NCBI GenBank assembly: GCA_963790545.1
Contig: CAWBPA010000017.1
Coordinates: 558,001-622,000 of the forward strand
Source: DATBJG01 sp963790545
GTDB taxonomy: Bacteria > Acidobacteriota > Vicinamibacteria > Vicinamibacterales > JAMQPK01
Length of the DNA: 64,000 bases
Direction: 5' to 3'
The notes beneath the pieces were generated by a model, which saw only the letters and a program-made list of their open reading frames with translations, did not search any database and was not told where the DNA came from. The position numbers and the translations under genes were made by a program. The first letter of the stretch is position 1, and every line of letters begins with the position of its first letter. Shown piece by piece: positions 19,393-26,665 of this stretch.

Positions 19393-20025
19393 ATGCTGAC
19401 ATCCAAGGTCTTTATCGTGGATGATGACGAGGCGGTGGTCAGGGCCTTGACACGGGTCTTGCGGTCTGCCGACTTCGTGGTCGAACCCTTCTTTTCGCCC
19501 CGTGCCTTTCTGGCCCGCGCCCACCACGATGGACCGGCCTGCCTGTTGCTCGATCAACGCATGCCCGACATTACCGGCCTCGATTTACAACGACAACTGG
19601 GCCCCAATCCGTCGATGCCGGTTGTGTTCATGTCCGCGTACGGTGACGTGGGCACGTCGGTGCAGGCCATGAAGGCGGGGGCCATGGATTTTCTCGTCAA
19701 GCCCGTGGCTGCTGACCACCTCCTCAATGTCGTCTCCCGCGCGCTTGCGAAGAGTGAGCAGGCTCTGTTAGACCGCGAGGAACGAAGTCAGATTGCGGGC
19801 CGGCTCGAGCGCCTCACACCGCGCGAGCGTCAGGTGTGCGACCTGGTCGTCGCCGGCCTGCTCAACAAACAGATCGCGGCCGAGCTCGATCTGAGCGAGA
19901 AGACGGTGAAGATTCATCGGCGCCACATGCTGCACAAACTGGGCGTCGGTTCCGTCGCGGAGCTGGCGCGACTGATCGAGCGCCACCACCCGCCGTCCCC
20001 TTCCCAGCCCTCATCAGCCGACTGA
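19393..20025 (+). CDS. FixJ/LuxR-type response regulator
   Basis: 210 residues. Receiver: VFIVDDDEAVV, acceptor Asp in LLLDQRMPDITG, Ser in VVFMSAYGDV and Lys in FLVKPVAADH. Output: a LuxR/FixJ helix-turn-helix with LTPRERQVCDLVVAGLLNKQ and LDLSEKTVKIHRRHMLHKLG. The sequence KPVAADHLLNVVSRAL and the linker length match FixJ-type regulators. It starts four bases after the kinase, so the pair is clearly one two-component system. The target genes are not visible; the PP2C gene downstream converges on it. Confidence 0.95.
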   Translation: MLTSKVFIVDDDEAVVRALTRVLRSADFVVEPFFSPRAFLARAHHDGPACLLLDQRMPDITGLDLQRQLGPNPSMPVVFMSAYGDVGTSVQAMKAGAMDFLVKPVAADHLLNVVSRALAKSEQALLDREERSQIAGRLERLTPRERQVCDLVVAGLLNKQIAAELDLSEKTVKIHRRHMLHKLGVGSVAELARLIERHHPPSPSQPSSAD

Positions 20026-20046
20026 CATCCCACGGGCGCTCACGTT

Positions 20047-21003
20047 CTATCGCGCGGAATCTCGTACCTGTCCTAGAAGAGCTGTGATGTTGTCTTCGCC
20101 TCCGGCGTCGAGGGCCGCATCGATGAGCGCCTGACATTGCTCGTCAGGCTGGCGACGCAGCGCCAGGACATCGGCGATCTCGGCGTCAGGCACCATATCC
20201 GTCAGCCCATCCGTGCAGAGGAGCACGATGTCGCCGTTCACGAGTCGGAAATGTTCGACATGGATCAGCGGGACACCGCTCGGGCCACCGATCGTGTCGG
20301 TGAGGATGTGGCGCAGATCGCGCGTCCCTCGGTCCACCGGCGCCGGCCGACCTGTATCGTTGACCTGACGTTGAACGGTTTGATCGCGTGTCAGTTGAGT
20401 GAGCGCGCCATCGCGGAACAGATACGCGCGCGAGTGCCCGACGTGCGCAACGAACAAGTCGTTGCCCGCACTGTAGGCCGCTGTGAGCGTCGTCGCCATT
20501 CCAGAAAGCGCCGGTTGCGTCTGACCGTGCCGTGTGACCGCCTCGTCGACGCGGCGATAGAACCATTCGGCGCGCTCGACGACCTCCGCTGCGGTCTGTG
20601 CATCGATCCTCAGGTTCCACTGACCGAAATGAAGCGCGATGTGCGCCAGGGTGCTGAGCGCCAGGCGGCTGGCCACGGCGCCAGAGCCGGTGCCACCCAG
20701 CCCATCGGCAACGAGTAATGCGTACCCGAACTCGTCCAAACGGCTCGGAAGGTCGGCATTCACGAGACTGGTGGACAACGTCTCCTGATATCGCCCGAGG
20801 CGAAGGACCAGATAGTGATCCTCGTTGAATTGCCGAACTTTCCCGCGGTGCGATCGGACCCCTATCTCAACACGTACTGACGCCGACAGCGGCCGCCACT
20901 CGTCGGTTTTCAAGAGCGGCGAGAGGCCCCGACGCCTCGACTCGTTGGCTTCGTCAACGGTCATAAGGGGTATGCGCGTCTCCAGTGGCACAAAGCGCGC
21001 CAT
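20047..21003 (-). CDS. PP2C-family serine/threonine phosphatase
   Basis: Mn/Mg-dependent protein phosphatase of about 318 residues from ATG 21003 (MARFVPLETRIPLM); a longer frame begins at 21084. Metal-site motifs: GVRSHRGKVRQFNEDHYLVL, LLVADGLGGTGSGAVAS, GMATTLTAAY, VAHVGHSRAYLFRDG, VLLCTDGLTDM and GGEDNITALL. All five aspartate-bearing motifs of bacterial PP2C are present. It probably opposes a Hanks-type kinase, but none is in the window. It is convergent with the FixJ-type regulator with a 21-base gap. Confidence 0.93.
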   Translation of the reverse strand: MARFVPLETRIPLMTVDEANESRRRGLSPLLKTDEWRPLSASVRVEIGVRSHRGKVRQFNEDHYLVLRLGRYQETLSTSLVNADLPSRLDEFGYALLVADGLGGTGSGAVASRLALSTLAHIALHFGQWNLRIDAQTAAEVVERAEWFYRRVDEAVTRHGQTQPALSGMATTLTAAYSAGNDLFVAHVGHSRAYLFRDGALTQLTRDQTVQRQVNDTGRPAPVDRGTRDLRHILTDTIGGPSGVPLIHVEHFRLVNGDIVLLCTDGLTDMVPDAEIADVLALRRQPDEQCQALIDAALDAGGEDNITALLGQVRDSAR

Positions 21004-21177
21004 CTGCTCTATCGCGGTATCCCACTTTCGAAAGCGGCTGTCTGACCGGTGTGGGCTTGCTGCAGGCCGTGGCAGCCGTGACATGTCGCGGGTCGATCAG
21101 CGTCAACGGTGCCATTCTTGATTGGCTTGTTGGATCGGAAATTGATGGCAGGGAGCAGGGCGTGCTCTGGGAAATAG

Positions 21178-21456
21178 ATGGCTTCAAGTCTTTGGACCCG
21201 AATCCTCCCACTCGTGATCCTGGCCGCCCTCGCTGTTGGGGCGTGGGTCTCACGTTCGTGTCCCATGCCAAACATTCCAGAGAACTCCAGCACGGCAACG
21301 TCTGGCCCCGAAGAAATAGCCGATCATCGGCCTCCTGCCCGGACGCTTCCCGCCGGCTGCTCGGCGGTCCGGGTCGGTGGCGTCGCGTACAGCCAGTGCG
21401 GTCCAACGTACTATCAGCGCGTCGGAACTGGATATCAGGTCGTTGTTCTCCGCTAA
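21178..21456 (+). CDS. Small secreted protein of unknown function
   Basis: 92 residues with a clear signal peptide (RILPLVILAALAVGAWVS). The mature part is Pro/Ser-rich, followed by a short Cys/Tyr/Val domain (CSAVRVGGVAYSQCGPTYY, then GYQVVVLR) that looks like a small beta-rich cell-surface motif. It is the first of three closely packed plus-strand genes, and its end overlaps the possible start of the next gene. Confidence 0.65.
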   Translation: MASSLWTRILPLVILAALAVGAWVSRSCPMPNIPENSSTATSGPEEIADHRPPARTLPAGCSAVRVGGVAYSQCGPTYYQRVGTGYQVVVLR

Positions 21457-21889
21457 GTGGCGCACTCTCGCACCTCGATCGTCCCGCTGGCCAGCAGCGG
21501 TCGCTCCTTTGCTGCTTATGATCACCGCAGCAAGCCAAATCCTGCTCGCGCACGTTGCCCATCTCAGCCCCTGGAAGGGGGGCGGGTTCGGGATGTTCGC
21601 CTCGCTCGACCACGCGCCGTTTCGAGGCATCGATATCGTGGTCGAGGCACCGGACCGTTCGGAAGCCCTTGAGATCTCAGCGTCGATCGAGGAAGCTGCC
21701 GCTCGTGCGGCCACCTTTCCATCCGACCACAGGCTCACGCAACTGGCCCTGGCCGTCGTCGCGCGCGAGCGGCGGCGAAACCGGGCGGTTGAGACCGTCA
21801 AGCTGGACGTGTGGCGCCACGAGTTCGATCCACAGTCGCTACGGGCGACGGAACGCCGCCTGCGAGCCTTTTCTTATCGGATCCCTTGA
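21443..21889 (+). CDS. Membrane-anchored protein with SPWKGGGFGMF motif
   Basis: About 148 residues when read from TTG 21443; the start is uncertain because the frame is open upstream to 21377. A hydrophobic segment (AVAPLLLMITAASQILLAHV) is followed at once by LSPWKGGGFGMFASLDHAPF, then a soluble region with IDIVVEAPDRSEALE and an Arg-rich helix ending VWRHEFDPQSL. Similar short proteins with a W..GMF motif accompany HTTM/gamma-carboxylase-like membrane proteins, and the next gene may be such a protein. No enzyme motif is visible. Confidence 0.6.
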   Translation: MFSAKWRTLAPRSSRWPAAVAPLLLMITAASQILLAHVAHLSPWKGGGFGMFASLDHAPFRGIDIVVEAPDRSEALEISASIEEAAARAATFPSDHRLTQLALAVVARERRRNRAVETVKLDVWRHEFDPQSLRATERRLRAFSYRIP

Positions 21890-21891
21890 CC

Positions 21892-22764
21892 GTGTGGCTG
21901 CGGCCGGCCGCTTGTAGCGTCGCGGTCGAGACCGCGCTGCGTCTGACGGCCATCGCACTGCTCTTGCGACCCATGGGGCCGTGGTTCGTTCTGCCGTTCA
22001 TTCTCTGTCTGGCTGCGTTAGCCATCGTTTTTCCTCGCGTCCTTCGAACACCCGCCACGTGGCTCGGCCTCGCGCTGCTCGTCGGAATCCGCATTCTGGA
22101 TGACTGGCCGCTCGCCGATAACCACATCTACCTGCTGGGCTACTGGTGTCTCGCGGTTGCGCTTGCACTCCGGACGAGAGACATTTCGTCGGTGATCGAA
22201 ACGAGCAGCCGATGGCTCGTCGGGCTGGCGTTCGCCTTTGCTGTTCTCTGGAAGGTGATGCTGTCGCCAGACTATCTGGACGGCCGCTTCTTCCGCGTCA
22301 CAGTCCTTACCGATCCTCGCTTCGCCGATGTGGCAACGCTCATCGGCGGATTGACCGTGCAAGAGCTCAATCAGAACAGAACGGCATTACAAGCTTTGCC
22401 GGAAGGTGCGGAGCTGTTGGACCCACCCCACCTGACGGAACCCTGGCGACTGCGAACGCTCGTCCTCGCCGCAACCTGGGGGACGGTGATCCTCGAAATA
22501 GGTGTGGCGCTCACGTCACTTGTCCCTGGCGGCCCCTTCGTGCGCAGGCTCAGGCACGGCTCGCTGCTGGCGTTCTGCTTCAGCACATACGCCTTCGCGC
22601 CGGTGGCCGGCTTCGGCTGGCTCCTGCTCATCATGGGCCTTGCACAGTGCGGCCAGCACCAGCGATTTCTCCGGGGTGTATATGTTGGGGCGTTTCTGCT
22701 GGTTCTGGTTTATACCGAAATCCCGTGGGCGGCCCTGCTGGGGAGCTGGGTTGGAATGCGGTAG
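21892..22764 (+). CDS. Multi-pass membrane protein, possibly HTTM-like
   Basis: About 290 residues with at least seven predicted membrane helices (LTAIALLLRPMGPWFVLPFI, ALAIVFP, LGLALLVGIRIL, YLLGYWCLAVALALR, WLVGLAFAFAVLWKVML and more). The segment DDWPLADNHIYLLGYW recalls the DNHxYL motif of HTTM/vitamin K-dependent carboxylase-like proteins. A soluble loop of about 60 residues (LTVQELNQNRTALQALPEGA) lies between helices. The start is GTG 21892, two bases after the upstream stop. It ends with FLLVLVYTEIPWAALLG. The assignment is tentative; no catalytic residues can be confirmed. Confidence 0.6.
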   Translation: MWLRPAACSVAVETALRLTAIALLLRPMGPWFVLPFILCLAALAIVFPRVLRTPATWLGLALLVGIRILDDWPLADNHIYLLGYWCLAVALALRTRDISSVIETSSRWLVGLAFAFAVLWKVMLSPDYLDGRFFRVTVLTDPRFADVATLIGGLTVQELNQNRTALQALPEGAELLDPPHLTEPWRLRTLVLAATWGTVILEIGVALTSLVPGGPFVRRLRHGSLLAFCFSTYAFAPVAGFGWLLLIMGLAQCGQHQRFLRGVYVGAFLLVLVYTEIPWAALLGSWVGMR

Positions 22765-22908
22765 ACAAGGAATGAAACATGCTAGAGTGCGGCTGAGGAC
22801 GTGCAGGCCCGCACTAGACCCGCGACGGCTACAGAGAAGACTAATGGCCCGGCTCACGAAATATGGTGGTTCGGCCCCGCGAGCCGAGGGAGCCGAGACG
22901 GGTCGGAG

Positions 22909-23971
22909 ATGATGGGCATGGACATGACAGGCAACCCATCAGGCCCGACAGCTGCAACTGACCGTGAGACCGACACTCGGCGCGCACCCTCGGCGCCGCC
23001 GTTTCCGAACATGCTCTGGGTTCCTGGAGGCACCTTCCGGATGGGGTCCGAACAGCATTACCCGGAGGAACGGCCGGTTCATCGCGTCTCGGTAGACGGC
23101 TTCTGGATCGACAAGTATCCCGTGACAAACGAGCGGTTCCAGCAGTTCGTGGAGGAAACCGGCCACGTCACATTTGCGGAGCAGCCCCCAAATCCGGCGG
23201 ACTACCCGGGGGCCTTGCCGGACATGCTCTATGCCGGGTCGCTCGTGTTCGTCCAACCCTCAGGACCTGTCGATCGACGTGACATCAGACACTGGTGGAA
23301 GTTTCTACCAGCCGCTGACTGGAGACATCCCACCGGCCCTGGCAGCTCGATCGATCGGCTGATGCGCCATCCCGTCGTCCACGTGACGTTTGCCGACGCC
23401 GAAACGTATGCGCGGTGGGCAGGCAAAGAATTGCCCAGCGAAGCGGAGTGGGAGTTTGCCGCGCGCGGAGGTTTGGAAGGGGTTGAGTACGCCTGGGGTA
23501 ACGATCTCGTTCAAGGCAACCGGCATATGGCCAACACGTGGCAGGGGGAGTTTCCGTGGTCGAACCTCGTCCGCGATGGCTTTGAGCGAACGTCACCGGT
23601 CGCAGCGTTTCCACCAAATGGGTACGGCATCTACGACATGATCGGTAACGTGTGGGAGTGGACCACTGACTGGTATCAACCCAAGCATCCCGACGAGGTC
23701 GTGAAGGCGTGCTGTGTGCCGCACAATCCTCGTGGGGCTCGAGCAGGAGGACAGTTACGATCCGGGCCAGCCGAACATCCAAATCCCCCGCAAGGTCCTG
23801 AAGGGCGGCTCACACTTGTGCGCGCCGAATTACTGCCGACGTTATCGGCCTGCCGCACGCTTCCCCGAGCCCGTCGATACGTCCACGAGCCACGTCGGTT
23901 TCCGTTGCGTCGTGCGGCCCGCGGCTCGCGATGTCGACAGTGTGGACGCGGCCGGCACGCCCCAGCCCTAA
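22909..23971 (+). CDS. Formylglycine-generating enzyme (SUMF1/FGE), frameshifted
   Basis: Converts a cysteine in type I sulfatases or related enzymes to formylglycine. N-terminal FGE fold: MLWVPGGTFRMGSEQHYPEE, then VDGFWIDKYPVTNERFQQFV. Middle: HPVVHVTFADAETYARWAGK, LPSEAEWEFAARGG and YDMIGNVWEWTTDWY. A single shift near 23737 follows PHNPRG; the other frame continues EQEDSYDPGQPNIQIPRKV. The active-site pair is present as SHLCAPNYCRRYRPAAR, followed by STSHVGFRCVV, so this is a true FGE and not only an EgtB/PvdO-like relative. No sulfatase gene is in the window, so its client is elsewhere. The start at 22909 is one of several close ATGs. Confidence 0.92.
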
Positions 23972-23972
23972 G

Positions 23973-24311
23973 ATGGAAGAGCTCGTTCGCTCGATCGCTG
24001 AGACGATTGCACTCGGTGTTGAAGCCGCGGCGGTTCTCATCGTCGCCTATGGCTCGGTTGAAGCCTTCCTGCGTGTTCTCGCTATCATCGTTCGGGGACG
24101 AGGAACCCACGGCGAGCGCAAGGAAGTGTGGCGCCGTTTCGGGATGTGGCTGCTGCTCGGTCTCGAGTTCGAGCTGGCAGCCGACATCATCGAAAGTGTG
24201 GTCTCGCCCACATGGATCGACATCGCCCAGCTTGGCGCAATTGCCGTCATCCGGACCTTCCTGAATTACTTCCTGGAAAAAGACCTCGAGAAGGCCGGCG
24301 AATCGGATTAA
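23973..24311 (+). CDS. DUF1622 family membrane protein
   Basis: 112 residues with three predicted membrane helices (ETIALGVEAAAVLIVAYGSV, RRFGMWLLLGLEFELAADII, IDIAQLGAIAVIRTFLNYFL). The motif GLEFELAADIIESVVSPTW and the end FLNYFLEKDLE are typical of DUF1622. The start ATG lies one base after the FGE stop, so the two are probably co-transcribed. The function of the family is unknown. It converges on, and overlaps by four bases, the NarL-type regulator. Confidence 0.88.
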   Translation: MEELVRSIAETIALGVEAAAVLIVAYGSVEAFLRVLAIIVRGRGTHGERKEVWRRFGMWLLLGLEFELAADIIESVVSPTWIDIAQLGAIAVIRTFLNYFLEKDLEKAGESD

Positions 24312-24940
24312 TCCGGGACGAGTCGGAGTTTGACCGCGTAGCGGACCAGTTCGGCGGTCGTACGGACGCCGAGCGAGCTCATGATTTCGTACTTGTGGGT
24401 CTCGACCGTTCGCTTCGACAACCCAAGCTCGCCGGCAATTTCTTTCGGCCGTTGACCCTGAGCGATGAGACGCAGCACTTCGCGCCGGCGTGGTGTGAGT
24501 TCGTACGGGGACACGTGCGTGAGCATCGCACGATTGGCCGGGGTCAGTTCCCGCGTGAGCGGTGATGCGTAAATGTGGCCCTTCAGCACTTCCTGCATTG
24601 CCTTCAACAGATCGGATGCCGTCGCGTGTTTCAACAAATATCCGGCGGCTCCGGCCTCGAGGGCTTCGACCGCTGTCAACGGGTCGGCATCCATGGTCAG
24701 GATGAGGAACTTTGCCGGGACCCCCAGTGCTTTCAACTCGCGCAACGCTTCCAGACCGGTCTTCCGCGGCATCGAGATGTCGGCCACAATGACGTCGGGC
24801 CGGAGCTTGAGCGCAGCCCGCACGAGTTCTTCTCCATTGCTCAAGATTCCAACAACTTTGTAGCGCTCCTTGAGCAGGGTCGCGATTCCCTCAGCGACAA
24901 GGGTGTGGTCATCGGCGAGGAGCACACGTGCGCGTGGCAT
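24308..24940 (-). CDS. NarL/LuxR-family response regulator
   Basis: About 210 residues from MPRARVLLADDHTLVAEGI. Receiver: acceptor Asp in VIVADISMPRKTGLEAL, Thr in FLILTMDAD and Lys in YLLKHATASDL. Output: LTPRRREVLRLIAQGQRPKE and LGLSKRTVETHKYEIMSSLG form a LuxR helix-turn-helix. No cognate kinase is adjacent on the same strand. It ends in convergent overlap with the DUF1622 gene. Confidence 0.93.
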   Translation of the reverse strand: MPRARVLLADDHTLVAEGIATLLKERYKVVGILSNGEELVRAALKLRPDVIVADISMPRKTGLEALRELKALGVPAKFLILTMDADPLTAVEALEAGAAGYLLKHATASDLLKAMQEVLKGHIYASPLTRELTPANRAMLTHVSPYELTPRRREVLRLIAQGQRPKEIAGELGLSKRTVETHKYEIMSSLGVRTTAELVRYAVKLRLVPD

Positions 24941-25060
24941 CGGTTGTGATCCTACAGGCACCCGCCTGCCTGGGATACTGTCAATTTACACAGACTGACA
25001 CAGACGGCATAGGTCCGACAATCTTGGGGCCGGCGCCTGACCGGAAGTGATAGCTCTTGC

Positions 25061-25669
25061 GTGCAGGTTGCTCACCACGAGCCGATAACCAGATGGAGAA
25101 TGTTCAGCTTACTTGCGGTCGTTCTATGGTTTGCGGGCCTTTGGTCCGCGACTGTCCAGCTCGACCTGCAGGGTTCGACACGACTTGGCGATACGCCTGA
25201 GCCAGACGTGGTCGTGTGGCTGGAGTCCCCCATCCTTCCCCGCGGTCCGGACCCTCGCCGACCGGTGCTCGACCAGCGCAATCTGCGGTTTGCCCCTCGC
25301 GTCCTTGCCGTGCAGGTCGGGACCACCGTCGAGTTCCCCAACAACGACCGGGTATTCCATAACGTCTTTTCCTTTCGCGATGGTAAGCGGTTCGACCTCG
25401 GCTTGTATCCCATCGGCAGCATCAAACGCGTGACGTTCGACAAGGCGGGCGTCAGCCGAATCTTCTGCAACATCCATCCGCAAATGGCCGCATACGTCGT
25501 CGCGGTCGAGTCGCCCCTGTTTGCCGTCTCCAATGAAGCGGGTGAATTCACCCTCCGTGGCGTTTCAGATGGCAGTTATACCTACCATGCGTGGCGCGCC
25601 GGCGCGCAGCCGCTCAGCGGGGCAATCACGGTTCGGCAGGGCCAGCCGCTCGACATCCGATGGCCATGA
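25061..25669 (+). CDS. Periplasmic cupredoxin (methylamine-utilisation-type plastocyanin)
   Basis: 202 residues. The signal peptide (MFSLLAVVLWFAGLWSA) suggests that ATG 25100 is an alternative start. The central cupredoxin domain runs VLAVQVGTTVEFPNNDRVFH, with Cu ligands His (RVFHNVFSF), Cys and His (FCNIHPQM) and Met. A carboxypeptidase-regulatory-like fold follows (FAVSNEAGEFTLRGV, YTYHAWRAG). A type I copper protein of this kind would carry electrons in the periplasm or act as a copper-dependent accessory. Its stop overlaps the start of the outer-membrane protein (ATGA), so the two are translationally coupled. Confidence 0.85.
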   Translation: MQVAHHEPITRWRMFSLLAVVLWFAGLWSATVQLDLQGSTRLGDTPEPDVVVWLESPILPRGPDPRRPVLDQRNLRFAPRVLAVQVGTTVEFPNNDRVFHNVFSFRDGKRFDLGLYPIGSIKRVTFDKAGVSRIFCNIHPQMAAYVVAVESPLFAVSNEAGEFTLRGVSDGSYTYHAWRAGAQPLSGAITVRQGQPLDIRWP

Positions 25670-26661
25670 CTCGTATCGCACTCTTCCTATGCGTCTCTGT
25701 GTGGGTTTCGGGCCCTGCCGCACGGGCGCAGTCGCTGACGAGCGAGCTTTCGACGACGATTGGCGGCTCGAGCGAAGAGGTTGCCGCCATTGGTGCGCAG
25801 GCACGGCTGTTCGGCGAGCTCGAATCCGAGATCCGCGTGTATCTGGAAGGCGCATGGGCGACGCGCTCAGATGTCGAGACCGATGCCTTTGGCGCGGCTT
25901 ATCCGTATGGCGGTCGACTCCAGCTTGTTGAAGCTTATGCGGAGCGTATCGTGCGTCGCGGTCCCTGGGTGGCGGGCGCTCGTCTCGGCCGCTACCGGAC
26001 GCCGTTTGGAATCTATGCGCGCGGCGACCACGCATATACGGGATTCCTCCGCGCCCCGCTCATTCGGTATGACGACTACTATGGGCTGTCGAACCACTTC
26101 CTCGAAGGCGGCGTGAACATTCTCGCAGGGACTCCCGGTATCAACGCCGAAGTCAGCCTCGGAGTGCCGCAGGACATTGGCACTGCGGCCCGCCAACCCG
26201 GTTTCGACCCCGTGATTCACGTGCAGGCTTATCGCGGATCGCTCGTGGTGGGATTCAGTCACATTCGATCCAAGCCGTACGAGCGTCGAAGCTTTGCACG
26301 TGGACACATGGTTTTCACGGGGATCGATGCGCGCTGGATGCACAGCGGCATTCAGCTGCGCGGCGAATACATTTTCGGAAAGCCCTTCGACTTCGTGTCC
26401 ACAGACGGGTGGTACATCGATGCGATCGTTCACAAACCTGCGTTGGGGCCTCTTACGTTCGTGGCACGCGTCGAGGATCTCGATTATGACGCCGGGCGTC
26501 GCTCGGCATTCATCACACGATACACGGCTGGCGGACGGATTCAACTGACCAGTGCTGTCGCAGGTCACCTCAACGTCTTGCATCAATCGGTTCCTCTCGC
26601 CAACGGAAAGAGAACCGGTCTCGATGCGGGATTGACCGTCACGCTCAGACACGGCTGGTAG
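25666..26661 (+). CDS. Outer-membrane beta-barrel protein of unknown substrate
   Basis: 331 residues with a signal peptide ending in AARAQ. The rest alternates short beta strands typical of a porin: ESEIRVYLEGAWATRS, WVAGARLGRYRTPFGIYARG, GSLVVGFSHIRSKPYE, SGIQLRGEYIFGKPFDFV, PLTFVARVEDLDYD and GLTVTLRHGW at the end. The sequence RLGRYRTPFGIY resembles a conserved strand in the O/P-type porin class. It lies between the cupredoxin and the hybrid sensor kinase, with overlap and a 4-base gap, so the three genes form one operon. Confidence 0.82.
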   Translation: MTRIALFLCVSVWVSGPAARAQSLTSELSTTIGGSSEEVAAIGAQARLFGELESEIRVYLEGAWATRSDVETDAFGAAYPYGGRLQLVEAYAERIVRRGPWVAGARLGRYRTPFGIYARGDHAYTGFLRAPLIRYDDYYGLSNHFLEGGVNILAGTPGINAEVSLGVPQDIGTAARQPGFDPVIHVQAYRGSLVVGFSHIRSKPYERRSFARGHMVFTGIDARWMHSGIQLRGEYIFGKPFDFVSTDGWYIDAIVHKPALGPLTFVARVEDLDYDAGRRSAFITRYTAGGRIQLTSAVAGHLNVLHQSVPLANGKRTGLDAGLTVTLRHGW

Positions 26662-26665
26662 AACT

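Noticed and set aside
21009..21293. Minus-strand frame containing a CHGCH heme-like motif
   Set aside because: It has only one isolated motif, no signal peptide and no cytochrome fold, and it lies antisense to the better supported small secreted protein; probably chance.
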